Positions 1 to 5,399 are shown, counted from the stretch's first letter. The stretch is 5,760 nucleotides of DNA from BMS3Bbin11 sp034659075 (GCA_034659075.1 JAYEGM010000020.1:1-5760), one strand, 5' to 3'. The notes: generated from the letters alone by a model not told the origin. Translations and numbers: made by a program.

Positions 1-330
1 ATCCAGGGCTTCTTCCAGTTCGCGATCGATTTTGACCGGAATAAAATGCTCATTGAGCCATTTCGCCACTTCCTGATCCTTATAGGACTCACGCTGCATG
101 ACATGACACCAGTGACAGGAGAAATAGCCGATAGAAAGATAAATCAGCTTGTTCTCGGCTTTTGCACGCTCGAGTACTGATTCATCCCATGCCTGCCAGG
201 CAACAGGATCTGAACCATGCAGGGCAAGATAAGGGGAAGGGTTGTCAGCCAGCTGATTCTTTAGTGGCTCAGCGGCGGCTGCCGGGATTATGCTCAGTAA
301 AAAAAGCAGGCTTAGGAAAAATTTATACAC
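1..330 (-). CDS. Secreted DUF255/YyaL-like thioredoxin-fold protein, 5' part only
   Basis: The reverse strand reads 110 codons without a stop from a GTG at 330 to the window edge, so the C-terminus is missing. Residues 1-20 form a signal peptide: a Lys near the start, a Leu/Phe-rich core, then PAAAA, with cleavage likely before EPLKN. The mature part has the hallmark of the DUF255 (spermatogenesis-associated protein 20 / YyaL) thioredoxin fold: NPSPYL (30-35), LIYLSIGY (62-69), CHWCHVM (72-78) and VKIDRE (99-104). CHWC is a CXXC pair that could be redox active; export suggests a periplasmic role, but the substrate is unknown. An in-frame TAA six nt upstream of the GTG, and AGGG at 337-340, fix the start. 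After DRE the sequence is LEEALD, where many family members have ERPD, so this is a divergent subgroup. The family assignment is firm, the function is not. It lies on the same strand as tatC but about 445 nt beyond it, so it probably has its own promoter. Confidence 0.85.
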   Translation of the reverse strand, partial: MYKFFLSLLFLLSIIPAAAAEPLKNQLADNPSPYLALHGSDPVAWQAWDESVLERAKAENKLIYLSIGYFSCHWCHVMQRESYKDQEVAKWLNEHFIPVKIDRELEEALD

Positions 331-424
331 GGTTTACCCTGTTTGGCTGATCATAACCTGTTGACCGCCTGCTGCAGAGGAAGTTTCTCTCTAAAAAATA
401 AAATAAAAATCAAAATAAAATTTT

Positions 425-680
425 CTCGCAGGGTTCGCAGGGAACACATGGAAATCAGAAAAACTAAGGGACCTCTGATTTATTCTGAACGAAGTAGATT
501 GCGATCTAGAATATTCAGATTCAAGGCGCGAATCGCACGTAATAGCTAGCTATTGCGAAGATTTGCAACGAAGAAGTTGGATATTCCAGGTGTAAGATAC
601 GAGTTCATGAATAGATCAGAGGTTCCCTAAATACAAGTACTACAAAAAAACGATTTTGACTTCCCTGCGTTCTCTGCGAG
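425..680. repeat. Imperfect inverted repeat split by a MITE
   Basis: Two 20-nt arms, 425-444 (CTCGCAGGGTTCGCAGGGAA) and 661-680 (TTCCCTGCGTTCTCTGCGAG), are complementary at 17 of 20 positions. Tandem CGCAG/CTGCG words of this type recur in intergenic DNA of many bacteria; that comparison is from memory. Between the arms lies the complete element 468-626 with its flanking CTAA copies. Without it the arms would be about 55 nt apart and could fold as a hairpin, so the arms are probably the older feature. An A-rich stretch (about 392-420) containing AAAATCAAAAT precedes the left arm. I see no gene in 331-775; 681-775 holds nothing recognisable and no clear tatC terminator. Confidence 0.6.
468..626 (+). 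mobile_element. MITE-like element, copy 1 (159 nt), flanked by CTAA
   Basis: The left end reads GGGACCTCTGATTTATTC. The right end, reverse-complemented, reads GGAACCTCTGATCTATTC and continues ATGAAC against TGAAC, so the termini are inverted repeats of about 24 nt with small indels. A direct CTAA lies on each side (464-467 and 627-630), fitting a 4-nt target duplication; YTAR targets are typical of the IS5 group, which suggests but does not prove the source of the transposase. The interior has no plausible gene. It contains the perfect 14-nt palindrome AATAGCTAGCTATT (541-554). Blocks shared with copy 2 at 2674-2815 in the opposite orientation include GAACGAAGTAGATT (487-500), AATCGCACGT (531-540) and AGCTAGCTATTGCGAAG (544-560). 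Confidence 0.75.
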
Positions 681-775
681 AGATAAAGACTTTGACTTTA
701 GATGATTTTAGAACATTCGCCGCTGAGACGCGCCTATCACATAATACTTTACTTAAGGAAAACTGTAACGCAAAT

Positions 776-1936
776 TCAGTTCTTTTCGTCTTTCTTAGTT
801 GCTTTGACCACTTTTTTTGATTTTTTCTTTTTCGCTGCTCTTTTAGCCTTCTTCTTTCTGCTCTTTACTGTTTTTTTAGTCTTCTTCTTTTTTTCAGACG
901 CAGCTTCCTTCTTTTCCGGCTGAATCCAGCCTGTTATGTCTTCCAGATCATCCAGTTCTTCGGCCAGTTTCTCTATATCCTCTTCATCCCCGAACTCATC
1001 GTCAGCGTCCCCTGCTTCACCGGTGTTTGCCTGCTGCGGCATTATGGCGGGGGTGAGGATTTCTTCTTCGTCGTTTTCTGAGACGGTATCTTTTTCCGTA
1101 TCATCTGTGCCTGATGGCGGTTCATCTGGTGGGGTTTTCGTTGGCTCCGGATCATTACTGCCGTCAGGCTCTGTATCGTCATTCTTTGCCGGCCCGCCAA
1201 CAATTGCCGACATGATCAGACCCAGTTCAAACAGCAGCCACATAGGAATAGCCAGCATGGTCTGTGAAAAAATATCAGGTGGAGTCAGCAGCATTCCAAG
1301 AACAAATGCACCAAGAACGACATACTGGCGTTTTTTCGCCAGCTTTTCGCGGGTGGTAATGCCTGCCTTAATCACAAGTATTGTCGCGATCGGCATTTCA
1401 AAGGCGATACCGAAAGCAAAGAACAGTTTTATCACAAAACCCAGGTAATGATTGATGTCCGGCGTTACTTCAATACCCACCGGTGCGACGCTGGGGAAGA
1501 AGTTGAACATAATGGGAAAGACAACGAAGTAGGCAAAGGCAATACCACAATAAAACAGCAGTGTGCTTGATAACAGCAATGGAAATGCCAGGCGTTTTTC
1601 ATTTTCATACAGGCCCGGTGCGATGAAGGACCAGATCTGGAAAAGAAGATAAGGTATTGCAACCGCAATCGACAGGGCAAAAGCAAATTTCAGCGGCACC
1701 AGGAAAGGCCCGGCGACTTCAGTAGAAATCATGGTGCCGTCAGTGGATAAGGCAGCCAGCATGGGCGCGGCCAGCAGGGTAAACAATTTGCCGGAAAAGA
1801 TGGCGGCCGGAATAAATACTATAAGAACAACGATAACCGAGCGCAGCAGGCGATCGCGAAGTTCAATTAAATGGCTGATAAAAGACTCAGGCTGGGCCTC
1901 CTGCCCCTCATTGGAGGTGCTGCTCTGTTCGCTCAT
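776..1936 (-). CDS. tatC: Twin-arginine translocase subunit TatC with long charged C-terminal tail
   Basis: TatC is the six-helix inner-membrane receptor that binds twin-arginine signal peptides and, with TatA and TatB, exports folded proteins. Residues 1 to about 250 match the family throughout: HLIELRDRL (22-30), the cytoplasmic signal-peptide site with its Glu; FIAPGLY (104-110) followed by ENEKRL (111-116), whose E113 matches E. coli E103; AFAYFVVFP (133-141); FEMP (179-182); and LLTPPDIFSQ (216-225). The usual length is about 250-260 residues; this protein has 386. The extra part, on the cytoplasmic side, is acidic and Pro/Asp/Glu-rich (about 252-335), then DITGWIQP (333-340), then a Lys-rich stretch (342-386) like histone H1-type tails. 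The ATG overlaps the tatB stop as ATGA (1933-1936), so translation is coupled. Its own ribosome binding site is weak. The identity is certain; the role of the tail is unknown. Confidence 0.97.
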   Translation of the reverse strand: MSEQSSTSNEGQEAQPESFISHLIELRDRLLRSVIVVLIVFIPAAIFSGKLFTLLAAPMLAALSTDGTMISTEVAGPFLVPLKFAFALSIAVAIPYLLFQIWSFIAPGLYENEKRLAFPLLLSSTLLFYCGIAFAYFVVFPIMFNFFPSVAPVGIEVTPDINHYLGFVIKLFFAFGIAFEMPIATILVIKAGITTREKLAKKRQYVVLGAFVLGMLLTPPDIFSQTMLAIPMWLLFELGLIMSAIVGGPAKNDDTEPDGSNDPEPTKTPPDEPPSGTDDTEKDTVSENDEEEILTPAIMPQQANTGEAGDADDEFGDEEDIEKLAEELDDLEDITGWIQPEKKEAASEKKKKTKKTVKSRKKKAKRAAKKKKSKKVVKATKKDEKN

Positions 1937-2307
1937 GCCTGATCTGGTTTTTTATTTTTTTGAGGTGATTCTGTGGCAGCGGGAGAAGGCGTTTCGGCTA
2001 CTGGCAGAGTCTCTGCTGCCGTTGCCTGTAAAGGAACCTGTTCATTCAATGTATCGGTCGCGTTAAGTTTAAACTTGTTGAGCTCGCCCTGCGCCGATGT
2101 CAGGTCGTTGCGCAGCTGGCGCAGTTCGTTCAGTTCTGTTACTGACATCTGGCTGGCGACATCAGCCTTGATGCCGGTAATCATGGCACGTGCCTTACCC
2201 ACCCAGCGACCGGCAGCCCGTGCTGCTTCAGGCATTCGTTCCGGACCTAAAATCAATAATGCAATGACACCAATCAGGGTCATTTCAAACATCCCGATAT
2301 CAAACAT
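1933..2307 (-). CDS. tatB: Sec-independent translocase subunit TatB
   Basis: TatB pairs with TatC to form the twin-arginine signal-peptide receptor in the inner membrane. The 124-residue protein begins MFDIG, the classic TatB start, and has the conserved Glu8. A single N-terminal membrane helix (about 7-20) leads to the hinge LGPERMPEAAR (20-30), which separates TatB from TatA. An amphipathic helix follows (about 27-50), then a polar helical part with ELRQLRNDL (61-69), and a low-complexity Ala/Pro/Thr/Glu tail ending in KNKKPDQA. The tail is shorter than in E. coli TatB, which is about 170 residues; this is common. The first ATG is chosen because MFDIG is conserved; GGGGAAG lies about 6 nt upstream. 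The gene is 28 nt after tatA and overlaps tatC by 4 nt. Confidence 0.96.
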   Translation of the reverse strand: MFDIGMFEMTLIGVIALLILGPERMPEAARAAGRWVGKARAMITGIKADVASQMSVTELNELRQLRNDLTSAQGELNKFKLNATDTLNEQVPLQATAAETLPVAETPSPAATESPQKNKKPDQA

Positions 2308-2335
2308 AGCAAGCTTCCCCGATGATAGCGGGAAC

Positions 2336-2578
2336 TCAGGCCTTGTCTTCAGTCTTGCTGGTTACTTCCGCATCAATTACTTCACCGGATTTCTTTGATT
2401 CCAGTGTGCCGGGCTTTTCTTCTTCCTTGGACATTTCATCACCCATGGCCTTTTTGAAACCTTTAATGCCCGCACCGAGATCACCGCCCAGATTGCGCAA
2501 TTTCTTGCCTCCGAACAGCAGCATGACGATTACCAGTACAATCAAAAGCTGCCAGATACCAATTCCACCTACACCCAT
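2336..2578 (-). CDS. tatA: Sec-independent translocase subunit TatA
   Basis: TatA oligomerises in the inner membrane to form the transport-active part of the twin-arginine system. The 80-residue protein is close to E. coli TatA in its first half: IWQLLIVLVIVMLLFGGKKL (8-27) is the short membrane helix ending in the FG hinge, and LGGDLGAGIKGFKKAM (30-45) is the amphipathic helix with the conserved Phe41 and Lys pair. The rest is a polar, charged, probably disordered tail, as is normal. The start is set by GGAG at 2585-2588, six nt before the ATG. It is the first of three co-directional genes tatABC and follows hisE after a 302-nt gap that holds a repeat element and a candidate promoter, so it probably has its own transcription start. 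Confidence 0.97.
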   Translation of the reverse strand: MGVGGIGIWQLLIVLVIVMLLFGGKKLRNLGGDLGAGIKGFKKAMGDEMSKEEEKPGTLESKKSGEVIDAEVTSKTEDKA

Positions 2579-2604
2579 AATTTACTCCATCTTTAATATC
2601 AACG

Positions 2605-2620
2605 GCCTGGCTACCCAGGC
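2605..2620 (-). other. Small GC-rich hairpin in the tatA leader
   Basis: GCCTGG (2605-2610) and CCAGGC (2615-2620) are perfectly complementary around the 4-nt loop CTAC. If tatA is transcribed from the candidate promoter further right, this hairpin lies in the 5' leader, ending 16 nt before the GGAG ribosome binding site. No T-run follows it on either strand, so it is not a good intrinsic terminator. It might stabilise the leader or affect translation; it could also be chance. Confidence 0.35.
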
Positions 2621-2661
2621 AGTGTGAAAAATCTGTTTAAAAAACACCTGATCCAATGATA

Positions 2662-2689
2662 ATTGTACTCTAAAGGAACCTCTAATCAA
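2662..2689 (-). promoter_or_regulatory. Candidate sigma70 promoter for tatABC
   Basis: On the reverse strand, TTGATT (2684-2689, 4 of 6 to TTGACA) is followed after 16 nt by TACAAT (2662-2667, 5 of 6 to TATAAT). Transcription would start near 2655, giving a leader of about 75 nt before tatA. The -35 box lies inside the terminal repeat of the MITE at 2674-2815, while the -10 box lies in the flanking DNA. It is the best match I found in the gap by eye; no scoring was done. Confidence 0.5.
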
Positions 2690-2815
2690 TTCTTACGCCC
2701 AACACTCCAGATTTTTCGTTGAAAACCTTCGCAATAGCTAGCTCACGTGCGATTTCCGTCTCAAACCTGGATATTTTAGATCGAAATCTACTTCGTTCAG
2801 ACACATCAGAGATTC
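2674..2815 (-). mobile_element. MITE-like element, copy 2 (142 nt), flanked by CTAA
   Basis: It is in the opposite orientation to copy 1 at 468-626. Shared blocks, read on the forward strand here, are CTTCGCAATAGCTAGCT (2727-2743), ACGTGCGATT (2745-2754) and AATCTACTTCGTTC (2785-2798). One end reads AGGAACCTCTAATCAATTC; the other, reverse-complemented, begins GAATCTCTGATG. A CTAA copy lies on each side (2670-2673 and 2816-2819); its exact edge is uncertain by one base. Compared with copy 1 it has lost some interior sequence and only half of the central palindrome remains, so the two copies are well diverged. No gene is visible in it or in the rest of the hisE-tatA gap apart from the leader signals listed. 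Confidence 0.72.
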
Positions 2816-2880
2816 CTAAATAGAAAGTCGTCACTCTATGCCCTCAATGACAATACAATATATATCCAGAATGTCTCTAT

Positions 2881-3198
2881 TTATGTGCGCCTGTTTGCCT
2901 TTTCTTCAAGACCAGACAGGCCAAAACGTCTCGCCAGTTCCTGCAGCACATCATCTGCCGTCAGGCCCTGATGAGATAACATAATCAGGGTATGAAACCA
3001 CAAATCAGCCGTTTCATAAACAATCTTCTGCTGATCGCCGTCTTTTGCCGCCATCACGGTCTCCGTGGCTTCTTCACCAATCTTCTTCAGTATAGCGTCC
3101 AGCCCCTTGCCGTAAAGGCCGGCAACATAGGAACTGTCGGCAGATGCCGCCTTTCTTTGTTCCAGTACTTCTGTCAGCTGCTCAAGAATATCTTTCAA
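2881..3198 (-). CDS. hisE: Phosphoribosyl-ATP pyrophosphatase HisE
   Basis: HisE hydrolyses phosphoribosyl-ATP to phosphoribosyl-AMP and pyrophosphate, the second step of histidine synthesis, in the cytoplasm. The 105 residues are full length for a stand-alone HisE and have the all-alpha NTP-pyrophosphatase motifs: SSYVAGLYGKG (22-32), KKIGEEATE (38-46) with metal-binding acids, and ETADLWFH (62-69), then the C-terminal RRFGLSG (90-96). The start is a TTG at 3196-3198: homologues begin near this point, no in-frame ATG lies upstream, and the frame is closed by a TAG in the heptamer array. The ATG at about 3209 is out of frame and soon stops. No Shine-Dalgarno sequence is evident before the TTG. 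hisI lies 230 nt upstream across repeats. HisE is separate from HisI, as in Pseudomonas. Confidence 0.94.
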   Translation of the reverse strand: MKDILEQLTEVLEQRKAASADSSYVAGLYGKGLDAILKKIGEEATETVMAAKDGDQQKIVYETADLWFHTLIMLSHQGLTADDVLQELARRFGLSGLEEKANRRT

Positions 3199-3215
3199 AT
3201 TTAAACACCATTTTA

Positions 3216-3434
3216 GGCTAAAGGCTAAAGGCTAAAGGCTAAAGGAAAATCAAAATCAAAATCACAACCCTTTTTTAGCCTTTAACCTTTAAGGGTACCT
3301 CCATTAATTCAACTATTCCGTCATTGCGAGCGCAGCGCGGCAATCTCATTGAATAAAAACAATGGCATAGAGATTGCCACGTCACTTCGTTCCTCGCAAT
3401 GACGAATTAACAGAGGTGCCCTTAACCTTTAGCC
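3216..3434. repeat. Inverted GGCTAAA/TTTAGCC heptamer array between hisI and hisE, split by a MITE
   Basis: Four perfect GGCTAAA units (3216-3243) are followed by an A-rich core with three AAAATC words and CACAACCC (3244-3270). The inverted units then begin: TTTAGCC (3274-3280), TTTAACC (3281-3287) and TTTAA (3288-3292), where the element 3293-3421 interrupts. After it come CC (3426-3427) and TTTAGCC (3428-3434). Removing the element and one TTAA gives TTTAGCC, TTTAACC, TTTAACC, TTTAGCC in perfect 7-nt phase. The arms could pair as a hairpin in RNA or DNA. A related array with the same core lies before hisA at 5400-5585. Confidence 0.85.
3293..3421. mobile_element. MITE-like element, copy 3 (129 nt), different interior, flanked by TTAA
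   Basis: The ends GGGTACCTCCATTAATTC (3293-3310) and GAATTAACAGAGGTGCCC (3404-3421) are inverted repeats matching at 15 of 18 positions, and they resemble the ends of the elements at 468-626 and 2674-2815. TTAA lies on each side (3289-3292 and 3422-3425). Inside is a second inverted pair, 3319-3347 and 3370-3404, both starting from CGTCATTGCGAG and ending in GGCAATCTC when read inwards, separated by an AT-rich 22-nt loop. The CGTCATTGCGAG...GCAATCTC word is familiar from intergenic repeats of many bacteria (from memory). No coding capacity. It could fold into a long hairpin in the hisI-hisE transcript. Confidence 0.75.
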
Positions 3435-3815
3435 TTTCTCATAAATCTCTTTCGGGTCTTTCAGAACCGGTTCCACACTCTGCCACTGGCCATTCTCGTA
3501 GCGCTGGTAAAAGCAGCTCTCGCGACCAGTATGGCAGGCTATGCCGCCCTTCTGCTCGACTTTCATCAATATTACGTCATTATCGCAATCCAGGCGTAAC
3601 TCTTTCACCAGCTGCTGATGACCGGATTCTTCGCCCTTGTGCCATAACTTGCCGCGTGAACGCGACCAGTATACGGCATGGCCGGTATCGGCCGTCAGTT
3701 GCAGGGCTTCGCGGTTCATCCAGGCCATCATTAACAGTTTTCCACTTTCGGCATCCTGGGCAATGGCCGGCACCAGTCCGTCATCTGTCCATTTAACTTC
3801 ATCCAGCCAGCCCAT
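3429..3815 (-). CDS. hisI: Phosphoribosyl-AMP cyclohydrolase HisI
   Basis: HisI opens the adenine ring of phosphoribosyl-AMP, the third step of histidine synthesis, as a zinc- and magnesium-dependent cytoplasmic enzyme. All key motifs are present in its 128 residues: YWSRSR (49-54), LWHKGEESGH (57-66), LDCDND (75-80) with magnesium-binding Asp76, Asp78 and Asp80 and zinc-binding Cys77, then GIACHTGRESCFY (91-103) with zinc ligands Cys94 and Cys101. It is full length and lacks a fused HisE domain. The ATG is 2 nt after the hisF stop; the ribosome binding site is weak, so translational coupling to hisF is likely. The stop codon is unusual in place: the last codons GAG AAA GGC TAA AGG run straight into the heptamer repeat, so the stop is the TAA of a GGCTAAA unit. 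Confidence 0.96.
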   Translation of the reverse strand: MGWLDEVKWTDDGLVPAIAQDAESGKLLMMAWMNREALQLTADTGHAVYWSRSRGKLWHKGEESGHQQLVKELRLDCDNDVILMKVEQKGGIACHTGRESCFYQRYENGQWQSVEPVLKDPKEIYEKG

Positions 3816-3817
3816 GA

Positions 3818-4594
3818 TTATTCTGTAATCCTGACTTCGATGCCGGCTTCATGCATCTTTTGCTTGGCCTGCTGTACGGTGTATTCGCCAAAATGGAAGA
3901 TGCTGGCTGCCAGCACTGCATCGGCGTGCCCCTTGCTGACGCCATCGGCCAGATGGTCGAGGTTGCCGACACCACCCGATGCGATTACCGGCACATCAAC
4001 GGTATCACAGACTGCTCGGGTTAGAGCAAGATCAAAACCATCACGGGTGCCGTCTCTGTCCATACTTGTCAGCAGTATTTCTCCAGCGCCGTAATCGGCC
4101 ATTTTCTTTGCCCATTCAAGCGCATCCAGACCGGTACCTTTACGGCCACCGTGGGTGAAGATTTCCCAGCGCGGATTGTCTCCGCCTTCTACCTGCTTGG
4201 CATCAATGGAGACCACTATCGCCTGCGATCCAAAATGATCGGAGGCTTCTTTAACAAATTCGGGATTAAACACGGCCGCGGTATTGATACCCACTTTATC
4301 TGCCCCAGCGTTCAGCAGTCGACGCACATCATCCAGTACGCGGATGCCACCACCTACTGTCAGCGGAATGAATACTGTGCTGGCAACTTCCTCAACCACA
4401 TGCAGGATGGTATCGCGGTTGTCCGAAGAGGCCGTGATATCGAGAAAGGTGATTTCATCTGCACCCTGCTCATCATAACGTGCGGCGACTTCTACCGGGT
4501 TGCCTGCATCACGGATATCAACGAACTGCACGCCTTTGACGACGCGCCCGTCACGCACATCCAGACAGGGGATAATTCTTTTTGCCAGCCCCAT
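3818..4594 (-). CDS. hisF: Imidazole glycerol phosphate synthase cyclase subunit HisF
   Basis: HisF, with the glutaminase HisH, turns PRFAR and ammonia into imidazole glycerol phosphate and AICAR, linking histidine and purine synthesis. The 258-residue (beta/alpha)8 barrel starts MGLAKRIIPCLDVRDG; Asp12 and Asp131 (in VSIDAK) are the catalytic pair. TVGGGIR (79-85), LLTSMDRDGT (174-183) and IASGGVG (204-210) are the phosphate-binding loops. An in-frame ATG eight codons upstream also exists, but the ATG at 4592-4594 gives the family's normal N-terminus and has GGAG five nt before it. hisA ends 1 nt before this ATG. hisH, which normally lies just upstream of hisA, is not in the window. Confidence 0.97.
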   Translation of the reverse strand: MGLAKRIIPCLDVRDGRVVKGVQFVDIRDAGNPVEVAARYDEQGADEITFLDITASSDNRDTILHVVEEVASTVFIPLTVGGGIRVLDDVRRLLNAGADKVGINTAAVFNPEFVKEASDHFGSQAIVVSIDAKQVEGGDNPRWEIFTHGGRKGTGLDALEWAKKMADYGAGEILLTSMDRDGTRDGFDLALTRAVCDTVDVPVIASGGVGNLDHLADGVSKGHADAVLAASIFHFGEYTVQQAKQKMHEAGIEVRITE

Positions 4595-4595
4595 A

Positions 4596-5333
4596 TTAGC
4601 TCCGTTCTCCGTCAGCAAGCTTCTGACACTCAGCCAGATCTAACGAACCTTCATACAATGCACGACCGATAATAGCCGCATTAATACCGCTTGCTTCATG
4701 TTCCAGCAGACGCTCTATATCTGCCATAGTGCTGACACCGCCGGAGGCCACTACCGGTACCGTCAGGGCTTCAGCCAGGCGCGCCGTTGCTTCTGCATTC
4801 ACACCCTGCATCATGCCGTCACGGCTAATGTCAGTATAGATAATCCCTTCAATGCCATCATCTTCGAACTGGCGAGCCAGCTCTGTCACATCAATGCCGG
4901 AATCCTCGGCCCAGCCATCAACCGCCACCATACCATTTTTTGCATCCAGTCCTACATATACATGCCCGGGAATGGCCTTACACAAATCTTTGACAAACTC
5001 AGGCTCACGCACGGCCATAGTGCCGATGATGACATAATTCACACCCGCCTCAATATAGGCCATAGCCGTAGCCGCATCACGAATACCACCGCCCAGCTGT
5101 ATTGGCAAATCAGGATAAGCTGCCGCGATATCCCGTATTACCTGTTCATTGACCGGACGTCCCTCAAAGGCACCGTTAAGGTCCACTATATGCAGCCGCC
5201 GCGCACCGGCATCGACCCAGCGCCCGGCCATATCGACAGGGTTATCTGAAAATACGGTATCGTCTTCCATGCGTCCCTGGCGCAGGCGTACGCATTGGCC
5301 GTCTTTAAGATCTATGGCGGGGATTATTAGCAT
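4596..5333 (-). CDS. hisA: ProFAR isomerase HisA
   Basis: HisA isomerises the aminoaldose ProFAR to the aminoketose PRFAR, the substrate of HisF, by an Amadori rearrangement. The 245 residues match the family's usual length. It is a (beta/alpha)8 barrel homologous to HisF: MLIIPAIDLKDG (1-12) holds catalytic Asp8, YVGLDAKNG (126-134) holds Asp130, and QLGGGIR (79-85), YTDISRDGM (166-174) and VASGGVS (195-201) are the phosphate-binding and active-site loops. The ATG at 5331-5333 is the family's normal start; upstream there is only a weak purine-rich AAGAG. It is the first his gene seen in the window; about 65 nt upstream a heptamer array begins and leads into the assembly gap, so whether hisH precedes it is unknown. 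Confidence 0.97.
   Translation of the reverse strand: MLIIPAIDLKDGQCVRLRQGRMEDDTVFSDNPVDMAGRWVDAGARRLHIVDLNGAFEGRPVNEQVIRDIAAAYPDLPIQLGGGIRDAATAMAYIEAGVNYVIIGTMAVREPEFVKDLCKAIPGHVYVGLDAKNGMVAVDGWAEDSGIDVTELARQFEDDGIEGIIYTDISRDGMMQGVNAEATARLAEALTVPVVASGGVSTMADIERLLEHEASGINAAIIGRALYEGSLDLAECQKLADGERS
4600..4603 (-). promoter_or_regulatory. Ribosome binding site of hisF, inside the hisA 3' end
   Basis: GGAG on the reverse strand, in the last codons of hisA, lies five nt before the ATG at 4592-4594. It decides the hisF start over the upstream in-frame ATG at 4616-4618, which would lie deeper in hisA. Placement inside hisA suggests coupled translation of the two barrel enzymes. Confidence 0.8.
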
Positions 5334-5399
5334 TGGGGTTTCTCTTTTAATTCGATGATAACCATGTTGGTTCCAATTTCTTTAGGATGAGTGAAAAAA

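Noticed and set aside
343..549. 68-residue forward frame starting before the first MITE
   Set aside because: It crosses the A-rich stretch, an inverted-repeat arm and half the MITE; there is no protein-like pattern.
702..923. Forward-strand frame rich in Phe, looking like a membrane peptide
   Set aside because: It is the antisense of the Lys-rich tail of tatC; AAA/AAG codons read backwards give Phe and Leu.
936..1448. 170-residue Ser-rich forward frame
   Set aside because: It lies wholly antisense to tatC, has no ribosome binding site, and its composition is explained by the Glu/Asp-rich tatC tail.
2605..2620. Hairpin as intrinsic terminator of the his operon
   Set aside because: No T-run follows on the reverse strand, and its place just before the tatA ribosome binding site is wrong for his termination.
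4595..4618. Upstream in-frame ATG as the hisF start
   Set aside because: It adds eight non-conserved residues inside hisA, while the downstream ATG has GGAG at five nt and the conserved N-terminus.
5327..5365. 12-codon leader peptide overlapping the hisA start (MVIIELKEKPQC)
   Set aside because: It has no histidine codons, no ribosome binding site and no terminator/antiterminator around it, so it does not look like a his attenuator leader.
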